From Limanda limanda (taxonomy: Eukaryota; Chordata; Actinopteri; Pleuronectiformes; Pleuronectidae), in assembly GCF_963576545.1 (NCBI RefSeq), contig NC_083646.1, positions 20,346,663 through 20,410,662 of the forward strand: a stretch of 64,000 nt of DNA, written 5' to 3'. Below are positions 11,880 through 25,400 of the stretch, in pieces. Made by a program: the position numbers and the translations under genes. How positions within the stretch are numbered: the first letter of the stretch is position 1; each line of letters opens with the position of its first letter. The notes beneath the pieces were generated by a model. The model saw nothing but the letters and a program-made list of their open reading frames with translations. It was not told the origin of the DNA and ran no database searches.

Positions 11880-12143
11880 TTAATTTCGAGAGTGACCGGA
11901 AGTGTCGTGTGTACTAACGTGTGTGTGGCTTGACTCGGAGCCTGTTCCGTGTCTTGTGTGGAAAACACCCAGGAGCAGGAGCGGCAGGAGCGGGACTGCG
12001 AACCCGCCGAGGCGACCGTGCAAGACCCGAGTCCCGGGTTCCCTCTAGGCCGAGGCAGCGGTGGCCCGATGACACCCCCCGTCCCCGGGTCTGTCCCCGC
12101 GGAGGAGCCGAAGCGTGGATGGAACGTGACGCTGCACCGTCAG
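11880..12143 (+). promoter_or_regulatory. adcy3: Probable adcy3 CpG-rich promoter and noncoding first exon
   Basis: A sharp change from AT-rich repeat to GC- and CpG-rich DNA occurs here, ending in a strong donor (CGTCAG then GTAAGC, exon edge 12143). This is the pattern of a 5' untranslated exon upstream of the adcy3 coding exon at 13.4 kb. A reading frame is open through it, but it shows no family similarity and I treat it as leader sequence. The transcription start is not determined. Confidence 0.5.
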
Positions 12144-13428
12144 GTAAGCGGACACATCTGCTCGCATCATGTTCACGATTCTCTCAGCATCTGGATGGAA
12201 GGGGGGGGGGGGGGGGGGCAAAATGTCAGCTTCCAGCATCCCGACCGGAGAGCAGGGCAGCGGCTGTGGAAACCAGAATCGGTTCTGTGCTCGCAGATGG
12301 AATAGGAAGGACATGTCCACAGGTTCGTCTCTGTGTCCCTCTGTCTCTGTGTCCCACTGGGTCTGTGCAGCACACTGGGAGAAAGTGTTTTCACAGCCTA
12401 TTTTTCTACTGAGCGCAACATGTAGGCCTGCACGAACCGCCTGCCCATGTATGGAGAGACCCCCCCCCCCCCCCCCACAGCAAACCTGCCAATTTGCACT
12501 CGCCTCGCTTTATATGTAAAGTGTAAAACCTCCATCACAGACCACTTGTGAATTTATTAAAGCTTTGGTGTCGTTTTTTCAATTCGGTCGTTATAAAACG
12601 TTCGACATGGATTTGTGTCATTTGGCCACTCATCTCAGCAGCGGGATATTTTGCATTATGCCAGGAGAACCCCGTTACATTTTTATTAGGAACAAACCAC
12701 AATGTTCGTATGGATCTGGTGCTGCTGGGTTCTGACAGATGTTGGCCTGTACATTGTCTCCTCAGCTGCAGCAGTCTGTGTTGCTCCTGCCCTGCTCACC
12801 AGGTGTTGCTGGATGCTGTAGTGAATGTCTCCCTCCTGTGTGTCCCTCTCTTTCCAGGCCATGTGAGATGCAACCATGGAAGGCAAAAAATCCGAACGCT
12901 GCCCCCCCGACCCTGTGGAAACGCCGGACGCAGAGGAAGCCGTAAAAATATCCACATACCTGATGCGGTGCTAATGAATTCAACAGCTCTGACACGGTCC
13001 ACAGCTGCAGAGAGTACCACGGTGGAAAGGAGCCGGTGCAGCAGTCCCCCATGTGAAGCTGAATGAGGAAACCGAAAGGGCACGTTCTCTGGATCACGTT
13101 GCTGAGTAGGCGTGTGCTCGATCGGTGCCTGTGACACGGGACTGAGTGATTCCACTCACAGAGCTGGAAGCAGTGACCGCGGACGCAGCTATGTAAGAAG
13201 ACATCTGTCCAGCGCAGAGGTCCAGACAATCAACACGCTGCTGTAATTCCTGCCACATATGTGGGCCCTCAGGGGAGCATGGTGGTTACACAGCAGTTGA
13301 TGCATACGTGAGAGTTTTCTCAGCGTTGGGTCGACTCCCGTGGGACAACAAACCTCTTTTCACTTTTTGATTTGAAAGAAACAAACAAAGGATATAAGCA
13401 GGACACAGACGCTGTTTAAATGTTCGCC
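12144..13428 (+). other. adcy3: adcy3 leader intron and proximal 5' UTR
   Basis: The stretch holds a run of 18 G (12201-12218), a run of C (12460-12476) and no family-like coding sequence. A possible extra leader exon begins after TTTCCAG at about 12858. It contains a 32-codon ORF from ATG 12874 that I do not recognise. The sequence just before 13429 forms the proximal leader of the coding exon. Confidence 0.4.
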
Positions 13429-16400
13429 ATGCCTCGGAACCGGGCCTTCTCCGAACCAGAGTACTCGGCGGAGTACTCGGCGGACTGCTCCGTGACCCTG
13501 CCGTCCGACCCCGGGCAGGCGGTGGGACGGACACACGAGGTCACGGTCCGGAGCTCAGGATGCTGCCTCTGTCTGCCGCGCTTTATGCGCCTCACCTTCA
13601 CCCCGGAGTCCCTGGAGAACCTGTACCAGACCTACTTCAGGCGGCAGAGACACGAGACCCTGCTCGTGCTCGTGGTGTTCGCTGCCCTCTTTGACAGCTA
13701 CATCATCGTCATGTGTGCGGTGGTCTACACCACTGACAAGCTGGCTTCTGTTCTTGTGGCATCAGTGGGACTGGCAGCCGATATCATCCTCTACCTGCTG
13801 TGCCGCTTCAGCGTGCTGCCAGACCGCATCTCCAGACGGGTGGTGCCCTACGCCCTGTGGGTGCTCATAGCGGCTCAGATATTCTGCTATCTGGGTTTAA
13901 ACTATGCTCGCTTCCACCAGGCCAGCGACACGGTGGGCTGGCAGGCTTTCTTCAGCTTCTCCTTTTTCCTGACTCTGCCTCTGAGGCTGACGCCCATCGT
14001 GCTCATCACCTCTGTCTCCTGCGGGGTCCACACTCTGGTTCTGGGCGTCACCATTGCCCAGCAGCAGCAGGAGAACATCCAGGCGGCAGCACTGGGCAGA
14101 CAGGTAAGAGTGAGAAGGATGGAAGAAAGGTGAGGTGAGGGTACATGGTTGTCCTGACATGCATTAACTGCCCAGCGTGTAATATCGTGTAGTCAACCTC
14201 CAACTCCTCAAGCTTCCAGAATGCTTGATGACTTTGAACACCAAGGCAGCTACATAGATGATAAGTGGCCCAAACCCCAACCTTTATGGGTTGTCAATGA
14301 AACCAATAAGACAACAGTTATTAGTAATGAAAGATGCCAATATCTAACATTTGGAACCAATTATACAGTAGGGTCTAGTTATTTCAGAATGTAGGACCCC
14401 ACTGTACATTTACAGTAAGAATACAAATGACTTTGTATCAAAGTTTAGAAACGTTTAGAACAAACTTAATTTCAAAACCTAACTGAAATAGCCCAAAGCA
14501 CATGTTTAAGAGAATGATTCAATATATAGAGCAGATTGCTGGATGTATTGCAGCCTGCTTTCCCCGGCGTTCAAAACCTAATTACTAAGGGTTACTACAC
14601 TTTATAGTCCAACTTTTTCTAAAAGGCAGTTATAACACTGATGGAGCAGAAAAAACTGAAGCAAAGACATTTAATTCAACAAAAGTAATTTTCATTTAAA
14701 TAAGATAACAAAAATAGCAAGGTTAACTGATAAGTCTGACAGGAGATAAATGCCACACCAACAAAAAAACAAACAACTCCAAACTTTGTGTGGTGCAGAG
14801 GAAGGAGCTCATCAGAGCAATACTCTATTTGAGAGGAATTGGCCACCGTCCACTTCACTCTACCTCCAGCTCCTCCCAAACCAGGAACCTGTAACACAAA
14901 ACAGGAACCTGTAACACAAAACAGGACACACACGCACACTCAACAACACACACAAGACCTAGCAGATGCCCTCGGGCCATCACGATAATCAGTAGTCCTC
15001 TTATCATCTTGTTTTGTTTCATCATCTCCTTTTGATTGTTGTCGTTGTCATTAATACTTGTTGTGATCCATCACTTGAAGAAAGATAAAGATAATTCAAA
15101 CAAAGGAATCAAAGAATTGGTAGAAATAGTACATTTTTGTCTAAACACCAGCAGCAGTGTTCATTACACACTTCTAGGGACACCAAAATTAGTTTGGTAC
15201 TAAAAAATACTGTTTTAAGGTGAAATTCCCAACTCTAAGTTATTATTAGTTTTTGAGATTTTCTCAGCAGAGACTGTTTGACAAAAAGAGAAGCTGGATA
15301 TATCTACTGTAAAAGACGTTTTCTCTGGTTTGAGTCTGATGAGACCAAAGTCTAAACTATACCAGTCCATGATGGAAAAACAACTTTAGTTGAAGCATGC
15401 ACAGTGTTTTGCAGATCTAATGCTAATAGTTTAAGGCGTAATTCAGTGTTTCATTTTTATTCTGCATAGACGACACTCCTCATAACTTAGCAAGAGTAGA
15501 GCATCATGTACTTCCCTGTTTGGCTGCACATGTTTACTCAAGCAAATCAGCATCCGCCTCTGCTGCATAGACTAAGTTATCACATCCTGATCCTCAAAGC
15601 ACAATTATTATACAGACCAGGCCAGACTGTCACAGACATATCTGTATTTCAGTATTTTACTTTACCAAAGTATGTTATGCATCTGCTTAAATTCATCGCT
15701 TCGTTTAAAATCAATGGTCATCAAAACATAGTCTAAGGCAAAGAAACTTCAAATTTCATAATTGGTTAAACAAAATAGCAACAAGAAAGGAAATCACTCA
15801 AAAGTCAGTTTTTGAAAAGGTAATTTATTAAATGTAAGTTTTGTTGTCACTTCATGAGGTCCGTTGAGATGAAACTAAGTCCGTCTGCTCCAACAGTCTT
15901 TAAGTGCATCCTCTTCATGAAGGATTTTCAGTTCACATGGTGTTCAGACTTTTACCTAAACCTGATTCTAACACTAACCCTAAAAGCAAGTCTTAAAAGT
16001 GAGTGCTTCTGTATCAGCAAAGTGGTTAAAGACAACATGTCTTTGTGAACAGATAAGATTAATTTGTTTATTTGAAAGTATTATTCGTTTCTAATTCAGG
16101 ATGCGCTTTAATGCCAGATGTGAACAAATGTACTTATCACTGTCCATTTGTGATGGGATGGATAGTAATACAAGGTTTGAATATGAATTTGAATAGTAAT
16201 ACCATGGAATATGGTGACTTTAACAAAAATGTAGAACAAAGCCTGAGTTGAAAGGTGCTTTTAGTTGCATCTGTGAAAACAAGGCAATGATGGCACCCGC
16301 TCCTGTTCTGATAAGTAAACTTCTGTACCTGTAAATAGATATCACAAGTGTTTATACTGAGCAGAAAGAGAAACAATATGAGTAGAAAAATCAAAAAAAT

Positions 16401-19400
16401 CTGAGCCCTAACATGCCATTCAACAACATACCTGGAGTGGCTCCTGTGTTCAACGACATGCACTCGATTGACATTGACATTTCACGCTGGTTACAGTTGT
16501 ATCACTCATAGTGTTTGGTGGCAATATGCTTCAGTGTGACACTGCATCACTGAGCTTTTATCCTGGAAAGGCTCTTAAAAAAGGTCAGAGAACCAGTCTA
16601 AGTTTTCTGCAATCCGCGGTTCAAACTGACATGCATTCAATACACAGGATACTGTGTAGAAGGTTGGTAATCAGAAAAAAAAATGCCTGTTTTACTTTGT
16701 TATGAATGTAAAATAGTTAGATACCTGAGACTCAAAGGTTTGCATGCTGAAATATTGATGGTTTGTAAAAATTAATTAAAATTTGTACAGCAGAAACTTT
16801 TTTCCTACGTTTTTGAATGTGGGAAAAGTTTCCAACAAAGCTACACTCTTTAAAACATTCTTTTGGCCCAATCAGCACTAACTATGCTTGTACTATTTTC
16901 ATATTGAGCCCTAACTGCTGCCTTCTCTTTGCTTTCAAGCTGCTGGCCAACATTGTGATCTATGTTTGTGCCATCACCGTGGGTGTCATGTCGTACTACA
17001 TGGCTGACCGGAAGCATCGGAAGGCCTTTCTGGAGGCAAGACAGTCACTGGAGGTCAAACTCAACTTGGAGGAGCAGAGCCAACAACAGGTTAGAAGACA
17101 AGCAGTCCATTATTCTGGTGTTTATATGTCTAAGTGTAGATAAACATTTAAATTTTTAAGGTAGGTAACAGTATTAGCGCTGAGAGTAATAACAAGATCC
17201 ATATTAATGTCCAAAGAACACCCACACAATACACTATCATGCGCACCTGAGCCAGTGCGTGGGAATGTGTGTCTAACTGCTGGGAACTGTGGGCTGGTCA
17301 CAGCAACATGCACAGCGAAGCTAAATTGTAGCAGTGTCCAAAGGATGGTAAAAACTTTGTGGATGTTTTGACTGGGCACCTACATAATGAAAGAGAGATG
17401 AGGAGAGAGAGAGGAAACGCACAAAGTGCTGCACACAGAATGGAATCATTATTTTTGTCTCCTCAAAGTAGCACAGGCCACATGTTTTGCGCTGCTAACA
17501 CAGAATCTCAAGAACCTCTCTGGGGAATCCTTAAAAACTTGGTACAAACATTCACATGAACTCATAGACGAACTGAACTGGTGTGGTCTGTCCTCTTTAC
17601 TGATGAAGTGAATGCAGTTCACATGAATTGACGGAGGACGGGAATCATTACAAAGCACCGGAAGGCAGTCAGGCTTTACAACAATAACTGTCCCGTGTGC
17701 AGGAGCATCGAGCAACGTTCACAAACGCCAACTGCAGCTTGCAATGGTATTGATTTCTGAATGCACAGCCCCTAGTACAATCCTACATTTCCATCAACCT
17801 CATATTTTCTTTGTGGTACGCAGAATACACTCTATACCTGCGAGATATCATAAAGTTATCATGTGACTAAGTCTAGCAAACTGAAAAACTAACCAGACTA
17901 CGACAAGGTTTCCATGGTAACTTGGGTCAGGCCAATTTTACTTGACTTTGAGACAGAATATTCTGAACTTTCTTGAAGAAATAATCCAGATTTTGGCACA
18001 TGATACATCTGCAGTATACTGAATTTCCATCAGTCAGGGGCCATTATGGAAGCGAGTTAAGACGAGAGTGAAAGTGTAGTGAGACACCAAGTGGACTGAT
18101 AAAACCATGAGTGTAAGAAACTCCCAGAATACTAAGTGAGAAGCACAGGCTGCTGGGAGATGAGTGCTGTCAACCAATCAAGGAGCTCCGGTCGCTGCTG
18201 GTAACCATGGCAACTGGCCTCCTGAGACATTGTCAGCTGTAATCACAGAGCCAAGTCGCTCAGCAGCTTGTTGCATTTCTGTTTCTTACAGGTTTTCGTT
18301 TAGAGTATTGAAAACTGCCTCACTGCCATCTGCCCTGCCCCCTCTCCATGTGCGCTTTGAGTTTACGTGACACCCTATAGGAAAATGTTTTCACAGGTCA
18401 AGTGTGTGCGTGCGTGATGGAGGCTTTTAGTTTTTTGTTTAGTTCGATACATCACTGTGGCCTGGGTCACTGTGTGCAGAATCTCTCAGCCATGATGACT
18501 GAGAGTATAGGACTTTCAGTCAAGTGAAGATTCTTCATCAAGCACATTTAAAAATAGATGGTAAAGATTAACATATAAAGATTAACATATCAAATAAACT
18601 TTTCGATTAAAGAACTGGAAAAAGAAGATACCCTCAATAATATTAGCATAGGCTTACTGAAATATACTGGACATTTCAAATCAACTCTATGCTAATGCTT
18701 ACTAACATGATTGATAAATGGCACTTTTCCTTTCTACAGTACAGTCAGGGGAGGATATAGATACCGGTTATTTTCTAAAAATGTTGACCTACCTAATAAA
18801 TCCTCAAGTGTCTGTTTGCATATCTCGAGAACCATGTCATGTTATTTTATTTTATATTATGTATTAATGGCCTAGGGCAGGGCAGTGTGGAATTAGGTAA
18901 AATTTGGACATGCTGTATGTTCAATATCAATCAAATATAAATAAACAGACGGGCAGCTTTCTCTAGCTCTTTGGTCTGAGCATTGTGTCCATTTCTTAAC
19001 AGGCCTCTGAAATAGCAGACAGGCAATGTATGAAACGATAACAACAGTAATAAGGCAAACTCTGTTTCATTTTATAAAAAACACTAACTATAAAATCTTC
19101 ACTGCAGATAAACCAGTCAGGATGAACATTTTCTAACTTCACTCTGCACCAAAGATGGTTTATAAAAAGCTCTGTACGCAACGTCCAGCACACAACGATA
19201 CAAAAGTTACAATATATGGTAGAACTGTTTGAGGAGGACTCTCTAATAACATGGAATATTTCTGAAGTAGCTCAGGAGCCAAGTTAGTAGTAGTGTGTAG
19301 TGTTGTAAACCAGTGAAGTTTTCTCCATAATAGTAATGATACATATATCACAGATGCTGACTGGGGAGATGTATGGTCGCTGTGTGTGATGTCCTCTGTC

Positions 19401-22400
19401 TCTATGCTTGTCCTCCCCAGGAACGCCTGTTGCTTTCCATCCTCCCAAAGCACATAGCTGACGAGATGCTTCAGGACATGAAGAAAGAGCCCAGTCAGAA
19501 AGAGATGCAGCAGTTCAACACTATGTACATGTACAGACATGAAAATGTCAGGTAACCCGGAACCTTTATAAGCTTGTGACATTCTAGGTGCCGTTTGTCC
19601 GTCTGACCTGTTAAACCACCGGAACAAGTTGCTTTGTTTGTTACTTTGGTCAACTTTGTCTGTTGATTATAAATGCAGCGAGGCGCTTCCCACAGTGGGG
19701 ATCAAGTTATGTACATGGATCCTTGCGAGAGTTCCAGAGGCTCTACAGCAAATTTGATGAGTTACAATATGGATAAACTAATCCTAACATAAGAGAACAC
19801 ACTGCTCTGACGTTGTAGACTGGTCACAGCTTCAAACTCAGATTAGTAACAATACGACATGGTGAAACTGTGAACATGTGCATGGAGGATGCTGTGAATG
19901 TGACGGATGTCCGTATTAATGCACAGTCTCGTTTCTGTCTCAGTATTCTGTTTGCAGACATCGTGGGCTTCACCCAGCTGTCGTCGTCTTGCAGCGCTCA
20001 GGAGCTGGTCAAGCTGCTCAATGAGCTCTTCGCACGCTTTGACAAACTGGCAGCGGTGAGTTTCACACTGTTTTCTAATAACAGTTATTTCATGACCTTT
20101 TCATGTTCCACTGTACGTGATTATGCAGTCACATTTACATATAAAGAAATGGTAAAGGGAGCCAGTGGTGCCAAAGCATGCATTTATGGCTTTTTCTGTT
20201 ATGTATGTTGTGTATTCGTCCTCTTTCCCATATCTGATGCCATAACCATGAAATCCTGTATCAAGATAGATCCCATGTCAGACCTCTCTATTTCAACACA
20301 AATGTAACATCTGTAAACCTCTGCATTGAAGTGGTTAAGACACATTTGTCTATGTTTGAAGGAAACACAAGGATGGGCGAAGGGAGATGATTAGCCTAGC
20401 TTAGCACAAGGCCTATCACGACATTAAAAAATACAGCCCCCTCCTTCATTTGAATGTAATGCTTTTATAGCTTCATCTGCTCCTGCAACTGGACTTCCTG
20501 GATCATAAATTATTCCTCACCATCACATGTAGCAGTAAACTTCTACAACATAGCCTGTGAGCTCAGAAATCCCAGGCCGGATTCCAGTCGGAGCACCTGC
20601 TAAACTGCACTTAATGTGAAGCTTGTGAAGGAAGCGATGACTTGCAGAAGCAATTAAACACATCAACATTATTTCATCCACTAAAACCATCGTCAGATCA
20701 GATTTGTTCACAACATCTACAAATACTCTGCATTTTAGGCGAGAGGAGGAGCAGCCGGGTGCAGCAGGCAGACAGGAGACTGCGAAGTCTCAATCAGACA
20801 TTTGTGTTCACATGTCACCTCCTCTGGAGAAAATACAGTTCCTGTCTGGAAGCAGCTCAAGTGTCTCTCTGACTTTACCTTGTCTACTCAGAAATATCAC
20901 CAGCTGAGGATCAAGATCCTGGGAGACTGCTACTACTGTATCTGTGGACTGCCAGACTACAGGGAGGACCACGCTGCCTGCTCCATCATGATGGGCCTGG
21001 CCATGGTGGAGGCCATCTCGTGAGTACAGGGACGAGGCGGTCAGGGATTGGAGAAATATGCTTGTGTTATGGTTTTCTCTGATTTTATAGATCTATCAGT
21101 GTGAGCTCCGTTTTTTATGTGAAGCAGTGGAGCGATTCACTGATTCAATTTGTCTTTCCACTTACCCACATATTCATACAGTGCATTTATATGCAGCACA
21201 TCCTCTTTCACATAGCATTCATACATTGCCGGCATAGCTTTCAGAGACAATTAAGGGTTCAGTGTCATGCCCAAGGAAACTTTGTCACTCGAATTGGGGA
21301 TGCAGGGATGAAACCGCCAAACTTCTTTTTGGTGGACGGCCCGCTCTAGAGTCCCTTGTTGCTCTAAATGAGATATATCAGAGAGGGTGAGAATGTGTTT
21401 GTGGTGTCATGGTAGTCGAGGGTTTGAAACTCCTGCTTTTTATTAATTTTTCTTGCTTTTCAAAACAACCGCAGGTATGTCCGAGAGAAAACCCAGACAG
21501 ATGTTGACATGCGGGTGGGCTTGCACAGTGGCACGGTCTTGGGAGGAGTGCTGGGTCAGAAACGCTGGCAGTACGACGTCTGGTCCACAGATGTCACTGT
21601 GGCCAACAAAATGGAGGCAGGAGGGATACCGGGGTAAGAACAGGCATTTACTCACATCAGATTTTCAAAAGAAATTTCCTTCAATCCTCTGTTAGTCAAA
21701 TGTATAGCTTTAGAGTGTCTTTTAAATTCGGACTTTAATTTATTTTGTTCTATGTTGTTAAGATAATACGATTGCTTGATAAGGGCCTTAATCATTTTAT
21801 ATATGCCAATACTTACAATATCAATATATAACAATATCATGAGCATGAATGTCCTTCACAGGGAAATACACAAATGAAAATATAAAGTTGTATTAAATAG
21901 TGTTTTCCAGAGCTTCAGTCTGTCTGAGTGTAAACTGCTACATTATACCTAATTTTCAAATGGTTAGTACTAGGGATGGGGGAAAAAAATCGATTCTGTT
22001 ACTAATCGCTATTCTTGTGAATGACGATTTTAAATCGATATGCTGCCTCCCAAATCGATTTTAAAAAAACAAACATATTTATTGGTTTATACCGGGGGGA
22101 TATATGGGGGGAGCAACATCACCCCAGAGCATGTTGACGAGCTCTTGTTTTTGCACAAGAATCTAAACATACCCAAGCACTAGCTTTGTATCGCCTACAT
22201 GCAAACAACAATAGCCTACTTTTTGTTTATTTCAAAGTTTATATTTTAAGTAAACTTTTATTCATTCTATTTAATTTACCTTTTATTAAATGTTTAAAAG
22301 TAGCCTAAGTGGCATACATTTCTTAATCTGTCAGTTTGTGTGCAGTTGACAGGGGCTATACAATAATAGGGCACATCTTATTTATTTTCTTTATTGGCTG

Positions 22401-25400
22401 CCCGGCAGTCATTAAGTTAATGTTAATATTTGAAATAAAACTGGTAAAGCACTAATTGAATTTGACTGTGTTGTATTTGAAGGTATGATTCAACATTTTT
22501 CCATGGTCCAGTATCTAAAAAAAAAAAATAACCAAAAGAAATCCCAGGAAATCGTAATATCGAATCGCAATACTTACAGAATCGCAATACCCACAGAAAT
22601 CGCAATACATATCGTATCGCCACCTAAGTATCATGATAGTATCGTATCGGGAGGTCCCTGCCGATTCCCGTCCCTAGTTAGTACTCGAGTCATCATGCCT
22701 CCATGACGTCCTTTACTTGACCTGTCTAGTCTAAACCCCTTTCTCTGTGTGGACCAGTCGTGTCCACATCTCACAGAGCACCATGGAGTGTCTTCACGGG
22801 GAGTTTGATGTGGAGCCAGGGAACGGAGGGGACCGCTGCGACTACCTGAGGGAGAAGGGCATCGAGACCTACTTGGTGGTTCTTCCTAAAGGAGCTGTGG
22901 GAAAGAGTGGCATCAATGGTGTCGTGAGTCAAACCCGCCGCTCAATCACACTGCAGATGTTTGGATATTCCAATGTTTGTCTCATACTCAATCATTTCAA
23001 ATGATTTTTTTTCTTTAAAATATCATTTGCTAAAGTAAAATATGTTCAGGAATGTGAAACGGAGTAAAAGAAAAGTCTGTTACCCTTTAATAAGCACTCA
23101 GTACTTTCTGTCTGCTTGTTCCACATCAGAAGCTGTCTGTTACCTCCTCCAATGGAAACTCGCCGCTGTTAATCAACACCACAGAGTGCAACGGCAATGC
23201 TAACACGGCCTGCACCACCCCGGAGGAACCAGAAGAGCTGGACGCAAGGGTAACCAACGACTTAGGCTTCATTCAGACCTGTTGTTAACCTGTGTCTCTG
23301 AGTGGCTTCAGAATGTGTCTGTGACCACGTGTGATCAGATCTCACTTCACCACTCTATAGGCAAATGTGTGTGTGTGTTTCGATTGGGCTGAGTGAATCA
23401 ATGCATTTATTAGCTTTACAAAGAAATACGATTTTACTCATTTGGACCCATGTGTTGAGTAGCGTGTTGTTGCGTCAAATAAACTGATGTATGTGAAACA
23501 CTGAGAAGTGTAAACAATTGCTAGAAGACGTCAGCTGAGAAAGCGCTTCTTTTACACTCGTAAAAGTTTGTGGCCACATGCTTCCCTGACAACCTCTCAA
23601 TGTGGTCTTCATGGTCAGATCTTAATTGCGTCTTCAATGCATCTTGGGAAATTTCTTTCTGTGTTTTTTTTCCGGGGCTTCAGGTGGTGAATCCGTCATT
23701 CCCAAACCCACGGAGAAGGCTGCGGCTGCGGGACCTGGCTGAGAGGGTGATTGATGCTCAGGAGAATGAACAGGAGCTCAACAAACTACTAAACGAAGCC
23801 CTGCTGGAGAGAGAGACAGTGCAGGCGTAAGTGAACCCCCCCCCCCCCCCCCCTCAGCCTGAAGGTGGTCAGAGGAGCTGACACACTGACCCAGGATCAT
23901 TCATTTGGCCTGTCTGATGTGACCTATAGACACTAATAGAGGCAAAAAGTTAAGAGTTACATATTTTGAATAAGATTGTCATTACATATTTGAGAAAAGT
24001 GCTATATAAATAGAGCTGTTGTTATATTATTATTATTTTTACTCTTTGGCTGCTGCTAGGAGTCAAACTGCTGCTCTGCCAGTTTCAGTATTTTATAGTT
24101 TTTGTTACCTGATCACATTAAGGGGATATTTTGCTTCGTACCAATACAACTTTCAAAATATATCAGTGTCGCAGTTGACTCCCATATTTGACTTGTTTGC
24201 ACAACACACTGTTAGGAGTAGTTATGTCTTCCAGTCTGTGATTCAACCGCTGCAAAACTGCAACAATATTCATCAGATGTCAGATGAAGTATAGATGAAG
24301 AAATGCAAATATTTCAGATATGATGTAAGTGCTGAGGTGTCCTTGTGTTGTCAGTTTGAAGGGGAAGCACACCAACCGGCTCTCCCTGAGGTTTGTGGAT
24401 CCAGAGCTGGAGACTCGATACTCTGTGGAGAAGGAGAAACAGAGCGGAGCTGCCTTCTGCTGCTCCTGTGTGGTGCTGCTCTTCACTGCGGGCATGGAGG
24501 CCCTCATAGACCCCTGGTCAGTTCACAAGGCCTGCACCAATCTCCTCACACCTCATCCTTCACAAAGTGGACATGTTTGATTGATGCTGAGTGAGACAAC
24601 CACCCAAAAGAGAACAAGATTAAGCCAATAGAAACTAATTATAAAACTGCAAAATTGTCTTATTGATCCTATTTATTATTTACTCCTCCATGCATTTTTT
24701 TTGTCCATTACTGCTGCAATTTTAATAGTTTGTGCAGCCCAACTCATTTGAGTGCTCCCTGCCACCGTGTTTCCTGCTTGCAGTTGTTAATGACACAGAC
24801 ACACAAATGTTACATAGTCTGAATGAACATAGCATCTGCTGCTGTATATTTCTCTCAAGGTCTGCCTCTGTTCATGTGTTGTGTGAAACAGGCTCATTGC
24901 AAACTACATCACCTTTGCAGTGGGAGAGGTCCTGCTGCTCATCCTGACAATCTGCTCTTTGGCTGCCATCTTCCCTAGAGTGAGTCACAACAAATCTTTA
25001 TCCTATTACATTTTGGTGTTTAGCACTTACTGCAGGTATTGCGACCGCCGAGGAATGTCAGGTCAGTGTGTTGGAGTTTCAGGAAGAATGACCCAACACA
25101 CCTGGTATTAACATCTGGTTTTTGTAGGGTTGGGTATCGTTTGAATTGTATCGATTCCGATTGAGATTCTTTAAAGTAAGGGGTCAAAACTTTTCACATG
25201 CTTATTTTACAGACCTTCACAGACCTAAACAAGTCATGTTCATTATTCACAACTGACTTCAGTGCAAGGAACCTGGAAATGTATTTCAAGCATTTCAAGC
25301 TCTTATTAGATGATATGATTCAATAATAATTAGTTTTCATTCAAAGCAGTCTAACTGTAATACTGAAACCCACTGAAATGACAACACAGCGACAGTCGAT

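Noticed and set aside
11921..12412. A 163-codon ORF and overlapping ORFs near the adcy3 promoter
   Set aside because: They lie in a GC-rich leader exon and run through a donor site and a poly(G) run. Frames are open because of base composition and no family motif is present.
12548..13229. Overlapping ORFs of 119-172 codons on both strands
   Set aside because: They are mutually antisense, lack conserved motifs and span probable splice signals, so they look like chance frames in the adcy3 leader intron.
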